Positions 45,301 to 57,300 of a stretch of 64,000 nt of DNA are shown in pieces. The notes beneath the pieces are model-generated. The model worked only from the letters and a program-made list of their open reading frames with translations, had not been told where the DNA came from and made no database searches. Each line of letters starts with the position of its first letter. Position 1 is the first letter of the stretch. The translations under genes were made by a program, and so were the position numbers. The DNA is from Pachyseris speciosa (taxonomy: Eukaryota > Cnidaria > Anthozoa > Scleractinia > Pachyseridae), in NCBI GenBank assembly GCA_016490735.1, contig JAEMWC010001118.1, positions 93,501 through 157,500 on the forward strand, given 5' to 3'.

Positions 45301-48300
45301 TTTCCAAATTCAGAAAATATTTCGTATTTTTCTCTCCTTCATTATACCAGCGAGACTTAGATCTTATAATCGTGCCCTGGATTTTATGTTTGGAAATCTC
45401 TTCTTTTTGGAGAATTTTAACATCTAATTCATTTATTATGTCTGTTTTTTCTGTTTCTGAAACGTTATTTTCTTCCAGCCTCTTTTGAAGAGCTAATATA
45501 TCGGCCTCTCAGTTACGAAAATTCGATTGCACTCTTAAATGGATGCCAAAAACCAATGGCGAACTACCCCTCCCCCCCCCCCCCCCCCCACCAAATAGAT
45601 ATCTACCGAAACTTGTCATTGGGTGCCCCTGACAGTTGAAGATACGCAAGATTCGACAAGCCAAGACGAAGAAACAAAGTTAAAAATATAATAATAAACT
45701 AGGCGTTGATGTACTAGCTATTTGTTTCCCAAGGGTTTTAGACATAAAACATCGACAACTGATGTCCATGCAGCAATATGTATTTTAAACAAAGAATCCA
45801 GGTAGGTGCTGGTGTCTACAAATCACCCATATCCCTAGTTACACCACAAGCCACAATTTTTTTTTTTGGAAAAAGCGTTCTAGGTATCCACGTGAAGAAA
45901 CGGTTAAAATCAACTAAGCAAACATTTTCCTTTACCGGATATTAAACATAGCTTACTTACAAACGTCTTATCAGTTTTTCTTAATTATTCGCTAAGAAGT
46001 TAACTAAAGGTACAATTTGCACGAAGTGTTCTTTAAAGCCCGGACACTGTCACGTACCTGTAATTTGGGTCTAAAACCAAACATGTGTAAAGTTGCAACA
46101 GTCAACAGTTCTCCTTCGAAGTACTTACATGTAATATGTGCATTGAAACTATTTGTGGTTGTCTATGGCCACGAATGACTAGGAGGAAATGGGCTAAAAC
46201 TTAAAAAGTTAGGTCAACTTTTTTAAGTTTCGGCATTGTGTGCTTTCCATCCAAGAAATCCTGTGAAATCTTCCCCTTCATTTAACACGGACCATTCATG
46301 CAATAGGAAAAGTACGTCCTTGCAATTTGGACAAACTTATAAACAGAATTGTCACGACAGTACCCCTAAAAACAATCATGAACAAACACATTTAATTTAG
46401 CAAAAAATCTTATCGTCATCCTTATTCTAATATACCTACCTCCGGATCTAAGAAGTCAAACTCTGGGGCACATGTGTACAAGGATGTATCAAAATTCCTG
46501 AAGTTGGTAAACTTGGAGCGCAAGATACTTGTTATGTGCGCCTGAGAACAGATTTAAAAACTGTGATGAGCTTTTCAACAGCAAAGAAACTTTGTATTTC
46601 AAAATCAATGGGCAAGGCACCGTTAATTATTGTTGTGGACCTCTCTAAAAAAAACCCCATGGATTACGTTTTCCTTCACGGGTCGGCAGTGTGATTGGCG
46701 CATTTCGATCCCCTTTGTTGGTTTCCGTACTTTAACCGTTCGTTGACTGCCGATGTAACTGTGACTGGCGACAGTGAAAAACGAAACCACTAGTAAGCAG
46801 TTAGAATTTGAAGCTCAGAGTTCGCGTGTTACTGAAAAGCGCGGTAACGACTGAAAACTAAAATTATAGCTTCATGAACTGCAGGGCGTGCCACTATTAC
46901 AGTATCCAAGAAAGAAGGGGGAGGGAGCAATGTTGGCGCAGTGGTAAGAGCGCTCGCCTTCCACCAATGTGTTCCGGGTTCGATTCCCGGACTCACCGTT
47001 ATATGTGGGCTGAGTTTATTGGTTCTCTACTCTGCTCCGAGAGGTTTTTCCCCGGGTACTCCGGTTTTCCCCTCTCCTCAAAAACCAACATTTGATTTAA
47101 TTTGATTTGATTTGAGATTTGTAATTAGTAGGCGAAGAGCCAGCTCGTGGAAGTACTACTAATAAATCGTAAAAGAGACCATTTTATTAAGCTTTAAAAG
47201 TACTATGACACAACATTCAAAGAATAAGTGTTTCATTACTTTTGTTCCATTTGGACTAGATGATGCTCCATGTGGTTTTCAAAGAGTGCTTCGCTGAGTG
47301 TGTTCCTGCTTTTACTGGAGCATTGGAGCACTTTTTACTGCTTTTACTTTTACTTGGCGGAATGTCCTCCTGCTTTTACCCAGGAGGTAGGAAAAAGCTT
47401 AATCGTGATCATTACCCAAAGAATATTACAAATGAAACAGGTGTTTAAGCCTGTGCCCTTTTCTAGAACAAAATTAGCGCTTTATCAAACACACAGTTCA
47501 TGAATGTAAGGAAGTTATATGGAATTATGATCATTTAATTCTTTTGCTCAGACATGCAATGCCAACACCACTGACATCAAAACAAACTGGAGCATGCAAA
47601 CGAAAGTGAAATCCCATACAAAACAAAATTTTTGTGCGTAAACGTTCAATTGTCCCTTTTAACTCACATCATCTGCAATTCCAAGCACCTTTGCGATTGC
47701 AATTTTAATTCCTACAGTCCCAGCAATGAACACAACACCTTGAGCAGCCTGAAAAAATCCAAGATAATCATGGTCAATTTTTCTATCAACACAACAAGTT
47801 TATGGCCAGTTTTGATGTCAGTAAGTCTCCCAGTTAGCCAGCCAGCAAGTCACTGATTCAGCCAGTCAGTCAGTCAGTCAGTCAGTCAGCCAGTCCGTCA
47901 GCCAGTCAGCCAGTCAGTCAGTCAGCCAGTCAGTCAGTCAGTCAGCCAGTCAGTCAGCCAGTCAGCCAGCCAGTCTGTCAGCCAGTCTGTCAGCCAGTCA
48001 GCCACTAATTCAGTCATTCAGACAAAAAGTCAGACAATCCTCTTGTTATTCAGAGAGCCAGTCAGTCACTCAGTTCAGTCAGTTTTATTTCAGTCCATAA
48101 GTTGTTCAGTCAGCCAGACAACCTACGACTATACAAATGACAAGACAGTATTAAGAACTACCTTTAGTTAATGAAGTATGATTATTGTAAACTACTAGTA
48201 TAAAAGAAATCATATTTACCCAAATAAGAAGCTGATGAGGCAGTTGGTAAATAATAGATTCAAGTTTCACTATTGTCTGTATTAAAAAAGAAGATCACTC

Positions 48301-51300
48301 ACTAAGCGATAAAAATAATGGCACAAAAAATAATATTATATGACTGTATAAATACAAATCATGGAATTTCTACAGCAGTTAACTTTCTTTCTCAGAAAAT
48401 GTTGCACCCAAATAATTTGTTGTGAATACTTTTAAAATTTAAATTTATATTATTAAGTAAACACAAGTAACATTTCATATGCAATTGGGAACAACAAAAT
48501 AATTTTCTCTCCACTCATGTTTCAGAAAATAGAAAATAAAATGATCTACAGGTTTGCAATACTCACCAAAGTTGTGATTAGAGCTGACAAGAAGAATGAA
48601 CTGTTTGAAGTTATAAAAAAAAAAGCAGATGTCAGTAGCAGTCAAATACTGGTCAGTAGCTTCAACTTTAACATACAACCTCAAAGTTTCATTCTAAGAC
48701 ACAAGTTACTAAGAGATTAAATTAATCGACATCAGGGCGGGAAGAGATGCTTTGTCATTTTTGTTGTGACTATAATATGTCTTACCTGAGAAGCATGGAA
48801 TTTCCAAACTGAATAATAAAGTTCAATATGTGTCCCACCTACAAAAATAGCAAAAAATAGGACAAATGCACGATGATGTCTAGTGTAGGTACTGTTTAAC
48901 TGCATGGTTAACCATTCTAGTCAGGCAAGGCTAAACTGGAGACAATGCTGGTCAACAGATGTGTCTCATGCCAGGTAAGTATTAATGTTGTTTATTTATT
49001 CCACCTGATTTAAGTGTCATGATGTCTGGTGGGTGGTTTCCACTCACATCATACAACTGTAGGTTTGTCAATGTAACTCTTCCCACTTAACACAAACTAT
49101 ATTTTGCCCAACCATCCTGGTCAGTACAGTGAAACCCCACTCTAAGGACACCCACTGTGAATACCCACTTATGGACACCCACTTGATATGGATACCTGCT
49201 TATAACGGACAGTTTCCTTTGTCTTGACAACTAAAAAGGTAATCTTTTTGGTCTTAAATCGACCCACTTAATACAGGCACCCGGGTACACGTAATACTGA
49301 CACTTTGTCACATCCCTTTAATATCTGAATTAATGGGGTTCCACTGTACAAGTTAACCTCTCCCATGTCTATTGATAATGAGTTTAAATAGGGTTAAATG
49401 CAATTTAACGTAGTTAACGACCAGAAGCAGGTTTGCTCAGTTACTGGTGTGGTATTGCATGGCGCTAGCGTTTGCTGGTATATTGTGTGTTGCTGGCAGC
49501 TTTATAGCCTTCTGGCTTATGTTTGATGTCTTCGGCAGTCCTTTGGTCAGCGGTGGTTCTGTGGTATTTTATGCGTAGACCATTATGCACATACTTGTAG
49601 TTTTACTCTGCTCTTCTTACGGGGAGTTGTAGCTCGTGTGTTTTCGAGTTTTCCCCCTCCCTCCTCTCCCTATTAGTTTTATTTTTTTTTTCCTTCCACT
49701 GAACTCCTGGTTCAGTGTGACGGGTGTTTGGTTTGGGGCTGGGGGTGGCAGGCGGGACTCGTGGCTGGGTTGCGGGTAGGGCAGGCTTATGGGGTGTTCT
49801 ACTGACCTGGGTTTGGGTCAGTGGTACCAACCTCCAGGTCCCTGAGCACCCAACCTCCACTTGCAACGCAGACGTTAATAAGCAATTATAATGATCATGC
49901 ATTCAATGCACTAAAAATTAACACAGTCACTAGATTTAAGACAACTCTGTACCACACCCAGCCACCTCCAAACTATCACAAATATTCCTCTTTACAAGAT
50001 TCAATGGAACGAAGAAAACATGACATGCAAAATCATTAGCAATGTTAGTGAATCCAAGTCTGTTACATGTACTTCCTGTTACGGTAACCTTAATAAGGGG
50101 TTTTATATACTGTAGTAATTACTAGTAAAGAAGTCAACACAGTTTTCAGACCATTCCTTACCAGCAGTGCAAATAAGATAGTGGATATTTTTTGTGATGT
50201 GATAAATTGCAGAAAGTATAATCCAAATAATGCACATGTCTGCAAAACATAACCAAATCTATTGAATGACATTATAAATACTACATGTAGTTATGCCTCT
50301 GCTTTCTCGTGGTATAACCACTTGTCTTTTCTTTGCATACGCATTTGCCTAAAGGCTTGTGTGTATACCAAGAAAATACAAGTGACTTGTGGGATATTCC
50401 ACGGTATACCACGAGAAAGGGTTGCATAACTATTTTATACCATGCCATAGAAAATACAGTGGCCAGTAAGGCCAGCATGAGCGGGAATCTCAAAGCACGG
50501 TGGGAAGGTTGGGTGTGATACCGTTGAATTGCATTGATCGATGGGAAGGTTCGATGGAATACTGACAAATATACAACAGCTTTCCTGCATTCTGATTGGC
50601 TGTATTTTCTATGGCATGGTATAATTCATGGTATACTATGCCTCCACCAAATAACCAATAAATTAGTCTTATTAATAATTAATTTTTACAATGTAAGAAA
50701 AGCACATCAACTGATTTGAAATAATTTATTTATCAAAAATGATTGAAGGTCATTTTATATAGCTGAAATACCTGAGTTAGCAATGCAAACTGGGCAAACT
50801 GAAAAGAATAAAAAGAGCAAAGTTAATACAGTGTAGCCAAAGGTGAGGCAAGGTTGATAATTATAAACAACTTGACTTGATGAAAAGAAAAAATGAACAA
50901 AAAACTTATTTAGTGATTTTCATTTCATGTTAAACTGATTATGTGCAAATATAGAACTACAACTTTACAACAAATGTACTGGCAAATAGCAATGTAATTG
51001 GTAAAAATAGTGAACCGACACAAACCCACATGGCTTTTGGTTGGTTCAGCAAACATGTTTACTTAATGCATTTGATCACGTATCCAAGAACTTTCCAAAT
51101 ATCTATCAAGATTTTGAATTGATATCACTTTGTTGTAAGCAATATGATTGCTCACTTCAGCAGTCTTTGTTTCATATTTATTTATTATATTAGTTATTTT
51201 CCCTGACAGTAAGCCACAGAGGCAGTTTTTAGAGGTCAAATGAAAATAAAATTGCTCTAATCTGTTAGAACAAATTTATAATAATTATGTATTACAGACC

Positions 51301-54300
51301 ATACCTGCCAAGGAATCATAAATAAACTTGTTGTGATAGCAACTAATGTCAAGTGCCGCCAATCAGCCTTTGGAGATCTGATAACAAAAATTTCAAGAGA
51401 TTTCAATTTAAAGTCTGATTTAGTTGTTAAACATGTAGTATTCTAAAGGAGACATGCATGCCTTCAAGAGCAAAAAGACTAAAGACCACAACTTAGCTTT
51501 CTCTTTACAGAACATTTGCGGATGATGAAGAATAATGTGGTGGTAGCAACGGAAAAAGCAGTAGTAGTAGTGATATTTGTGATTGACAGTAATGCAAGTG
51601 GCAGTTGTAGTGGTTGTGGTAGTGATCACGGTGGTAGTGGTGGTGGCAGCATTGTTTGTAAACAGCATTGTTTATTATTGGTGGTGGTGGCACTAAAGGG
51701 GTGGTACAGTACATGTAGTTGTAGTTGTAGTGATAGTGGTGGAGACATTGGTAGTGGTGGAGGTTAGTAGTGATTGTGGTGGTGGTAATAGTCATATGGT
51801 GGGTGCAGAGACTTAGAGCACTTTTCAATTGAGTGTCGTAAAACCAAAACCAAAGAAAGCAATTGCTCTGACCAATCATAACAGAAGTAAGCAGCGCAAT
51901 AAGCCAATCACGAAGCAATTACTTGTAGCAGGTGCAAAGCACGGGAAAATGTGCACATACAAGTTGCGATTGGTTTAGGCTTTGCTTCTCATTGGTTGAG
52001 AAAGTGGCACAAGTTTTCCTGGCCAATCACAGAGCGAAGCAATGGAAATCCAAAGCAAACCCAGAATTACTTTTGACACTCATTACAATTGAAAACTGCT
52101 CTCGTAACATAGAAATTGAACAGAAACAGAAACATAGAAATTGGATTTAGTAAATTATACATACTTGATTGTAAGAGTAACAGCCAGAAGTTGAAAAACA
52201 AGAAATGGAAATGAAAAGCTTTCTCTCAATGGTGGGGTCCACATCACTCTGGTACTCTGTTTAAAAAAAGATGTTACCATTATTTGTTACATGGATTGGA
52301 CAAAAAATATAATATACAAAATTGGCACTGATATACCTCTTGAAATGCGCTAGCTAACAGCCAGTGATTTTGCACCTCAGGCGCAGTCCAGTATGAACCA
52401 CAAACTTTATGTGATAAATAAGGTCTATAATGCTTCTGTTAAGTTTGTGTTGCTGAACATTCTTTCTACATGTAACTTAGTGCTGTTTATTTTGTTTTTG
52501 GTCTCCTCACATTTGCCTCAAATTTTGCATGTGGCTTAGTTTCCAAAATAAAAAAAAAATCTCAAAGTTGTTTTGGTCTCTTTTCAGCTGCTGTCATTAC
52601 TCAACAATTTCTTGTCTGCTTTTTTTAACTACCAGTAGTAGTCTTGCAAAATAAAGGGAAAAAAAGCACTTTAAAGTATATGAAAAAAAATAAGAATAAT
52701 AAGGATGCAAACACACACTGGGGAGACATTCTACAATGTTATTTACCATGATTGATTAGTGACAATGCTGTCTCACCTCGCCGTGATTATAGAAGTAAGA
52801 CAGAGTTCCTATCAGTCCACCCAAAATGCTACCACTGAAAAGAGGGAACATAATTTTATTCTCCTATTTCACATTCATAATTTTGCTGTACTAAAAATAT
52901 TTTATTTAAAATAAAAATTTTATTTTTTAAAACATCTACTTGTCACTGACAGCACCTAGAGAACAAAAGTTGCATGCAAATAATAATTATTATAATTATG
53001 CATTCCAGACCTAGTGGTACATACATGTACTGTACAGCTGCTCAAACCACTTCCTCTTTAATGAGGCATCTACAAATGTACTTGTAGATGCATTATAATT
53101 ATAAAAAAAATACTTCATGTCCCAGTACGTCCCCCTCCCAATAAGATGCTACATGTACATGTACATGTACATACATGTGCAATAAAGTCATTTAATATTT
53201 ACATGTCCATCAGCTCTTTGTGGCCCTGTCACTGCATAATTATGACTACCATTGATGGTAAAAAGGACTGAATGAGCATGGGTATGTGACTGTATGGAAT
53301 AGTTTAAACTGGTAAATGCACATGTCATCGGCTTTCCCATGGAGTCGACCCCTGGGCCAACCAGGAAGATACATTTGTATGCGGGGGAATACAAGGAGAT
53401 GGATAGAATTCTTTGCCTGAGGGTATAAGGGGAAAATCGCAACATTGTTTACTATCAAATATAAGGGGTGGGGGAATTCAAGAGTTTGTATGGGATGTCG
53501 GGAGTATTTTCTGCTGAGAGAAAACTCACCAAGGGGACTTTGTCTTGCAATATTTGAATCCGATCCCCAGGGAAAATTTCTCAAGTTTGCTTGACTGATT
53601 TTGCAATCCCCCTGGTTAGCTCAGAGGTCAACCCCATGGGGAAGCCAATGACATGTGCATATTGCCATAAGTTCTTTAGACAGCAGTAATAATTCTCACC
53701 TGAGATAAAAGCACAGCAGAAAGAACATGGACATCATCAGTCCACTCAAATAAAAAATGGCATAAACATAGAAGAATGAAAGTTCTCCCATACCTAAACA
53801 AAAACAAGCAATTTAAAATAAAATACAGTTAATGCCATGTTAAATGTAACTCTTTGCTTTACAAAAATTAATAAAAAAATTAATGTGATTATTTTCAAGA
53901 ACTGCCAGGTTTCCCACAAAAGGGGTTTAAAACACCATTTGGCCTTAAAATTGAAATCTCTCTAGATTTGCTGTACTTTGGTATAGTTCTATACAGACTA
54001 TAATAGTGTCAGAAATGACATTCAATCTGCACTTTTTTACAAATGTATGATTTAAACAATAACATGTGGGATGTTATTAAAGAACCCACACACTGTTTGA
54101 AAAGAGTAGGGGACGTAGTTCCCAGGGTTGTGGTCTATCTCCATCTTTCATCTGTCTCTGACATTCATATGTGGGTTGGGTGGGTGGATGAGATCAAATA
54201 TGGACTGATAGCAGCTGCCAGAGGCGCCTTTATGGGCTGACGTCTGATCTCACCCTAGAGAAGCATTGTCAACCGCCATGAAACTATGTGATATGTGTGG

Positions 54301-57300
54301 TATGTAAATCCATTGCCATTACCATTTCAAAGGCTGGATTTAGCAAGGTAAAATATAAAATTATTATGACTTCAGCTTGAAACTGCATTATTGAACCAAC
54401 TGAAGTGGTGCATGAATAATTTCTTTTGAAAGCCAAAACAAAAGCTACATGTATTAATTCCAGCTTTTCCTCTTACCCTCACAGCTCTGAACAGGAGGTA
54501 GATTATACCCTCTGTTAACAGTATAGCAAGTCTTGGTGTGGATGTTCAAGCTTGTCGTTAACCAGTCATACATACGGAAAGCAAATCCTAGAACAACCTG
54601 CCAGAAAATAAGGGTAAAATAACTAGTACTGTACATGTAAGTTGTATACCTGGGATTTAGAGCAGTTATAGCCTGTATTAAATCCATCCAAAGGAAATTC
54701 AAAATTTTCAATCCCCACTTTAAATAAACAAGAGGCTACAATTAGCTTAAACCCGGGCTTGCAAAAAACAGTATTGTATCCCTAACTTAGTGCTAAACAA
54801 AAGAATAGAGGGAAGTCTGTCTTTCTTACATCGGACGCATTGTGTTTAGCTTGTGTTGGAGTCTATTTCTTTAGACCCCTATCAACATATATTCCTCTAA
54901 AATACAGCTCAACCATTGAGAACAATAATTATAACACTTGTAAAAAATATTTCTAAAAGAACAAGAAAAAGAGAAACAGAAAAAATAAAGCCCGTGATTT
55001 ATACCACTAAAGGACATCGAACCCGGTTTAGCTGCGTCGCAGGCAGGAACAATGACCTTTAGGCCACAGAATTTTATCATTATGCAGGGGTGATAAAAAT
55101 AGTGTATTGATTCCAAAAGAAAAACTAAGCACACTTGTTTTCGCTTCGATGGATAATTGTTTGAGAAAGGAAACGCTTATCGAACGATGTAGGATTTTTT
55201 CGCATAAATGTGAATGGGGTCTCGGTGAAATGTGAGTAGGAAAATTAATTAGCAGAGTGAAACTGTTTACAAATACGTCAATCCAGGGTCATTTGAAACA
55301 CAAGAAAGGAACGTTTCTGGACAGTTTCAAGGGACGCTAGTACATTTGTAAAAACTAATCGCTTATCATTCAAAAATTAAAGTCCAGAAATTAAAATTGT
55401 AAATTAACTACCGGTACCTGTCAAAGTCTCAGGGGTGTATGATATCCCGTATTTGAGTTATTCAATGTACATCTCAATGGAGCGGATACGGGGAACACGG
55501 CAGTCCATCTGGAGTTAAATTTTGGTCATGTTAAAAGCTTTCTTCTCGCTGTTGAACTTGCAAACATTCGTATAGACACTTCTCTTAACATATTAGTTGT
55601 TCAGACTTCAAAGACACAAGGTGAATCGACGTTTTCCGATACGTGACAACAAGTATCATTCTTGCTGTTGATATGAGATTTATACTTCCGAATCACTCGG
55701 CCGTGAAAGGTCAAACTCCCTTTGTCTGTAGTCTCTAATTTTTGGCGCTCCCCTCGCGTCGCGTCTCCTCGCAACTTCGCGCGCGCACGTGTCTTTCGCC
55801 CGCCCCACAATCCATCGCCAAAATTAGAGACTACTCGCAGTCTACTGAAGCAGGCACGAGGAAACACGGCAGTCCATCTGGAGTTAAGTTTACTCATGTT
55901 AAAAGCTTTCTTCTCGCCGTTGAACTTGCAATCATTCACATAGACACTTCTCTTAACATATTGTTTGTTCAGACTTCAAAAGCCACAAGGTGAATCGACA
56001 TTTCCCCATACGTGACAACACGCATCACTGTTGTTAAAAATAGTTAGCGCTTGCGCAGCAATGCCGGAAGTGCCCTTTGTGGATGATACTCGACGACGAA
56101 AAAGAAGAACCGTCGGTAGTTTAAGACCCGGGCGCCGCGCAAGACGCGCGCAGCCCGGGTAAAAAGAAGATTATGATATAGCATTTTCAATAAATATTAT
56201 TTGTTTGATTGTTCTTGGTTTGTTTGGAATTAGATTGCACTATTTTTTTGTGGTAGGGAGCTTTAAAGTAACTACGATAGCAACAAGAATAAAAACTTCA
56301 CTCCTAAACACAAATTCAATGTTATTGTACAACCACTCTGCAGTTATTCAAACTCATTTGAACAACTTGTAGAATTTGGGCATTTTCTATGACAGATTTA
56401 AATAGTATTAGTAGGAACAGTGATGAATTCCCTGCCAAACACTCCCATTCTCTACAAAACCTTACAGTTTGTGATTTCATGTTGTTGTTTTCATGAGGAT
56501 GGTGAAGCAACGCACTTATTTGCATAAGGCAAATACAGAGCCACTATTTTTGCTCATTATAAACACTTTTTGTATGGAATGTGCAAGGCTGTCGCAGGTG
56601 TCCCTGCTTAAGCTCCCTGTTCAGTATCTTAAAGTGCACCTAACCCCAAAATATTTTTTTTAGCTTAAATTTAACTTTGCACCTGTTTGAAACATATTGC
56701 TATATTTTGCGCCTTTTTAAACCAAATCTTGACTTTTTATAGGCCAAAAAATTTACGAAATCTAGCCATCATCTGTCCCACAACCAAGCTTAAGTAAGGG
56801 GCATGGGTCTATACCTTACATGATGTCACAGACTGATTTGCATCTCATTAAGTATTTGTAAACTTGCATGCAAAGCATTTTGTGACATCATGTAAGCAAT
56901 AGACCCATGCACCTTACTAGCTCGGTAATGGGACAGATGATGGCTAGATATCGTAACTTTTACAGCCTATAAAAAGTCAATATTTGGTTTTAGAAGGCTC
57001 AAAATGGTGTGATATGCTTTGAGCAGGTGAAAAGTTTTATTTAAGTAAAAAATATATACGGTATATATTGGGGTTGGTTGGAGTGTCCACATACCTCGGG
57101 ATACAAATTAAATCTTTTCAGTGTGTTGATGGTGTCAGGATACTCTGTTACATTGCAGTTCATAATGGTGTTAACACCATCAAGAAATGTTGGAGCTTCC
57201 ACTATAGTTTTATAATAGGAGTAGTAAAGGCCCTGTAAATAAAGCAAAAATAAATTTATTTAGTACTTTTACACACACACACACACACAGAGACAGACAG

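Larger units (their letters stand above)
41982..45631. mobile_element. hAT-like MITE copy B, split by an L1-like insertion
   Basis: Left half 41982-~42314 and right half ~45503-45631 together match copy A (16778-17204). Ends CAGGGGCACCCAACGA are intact. In a DPY19-like intron. Confidence 0.85.

Noticed and set aside
47850..48125. CRISPR-like array
   Set aside because: The GTCA/GCCA repeats have no spacers and the genome is eukaryotic; it is a tetranucleotide microsatellite.
51505..51918. His/Thr/Tyr-rich frame
   Set aside because: Produced by the GTG/GTA-rich repeat on the opposite strand.
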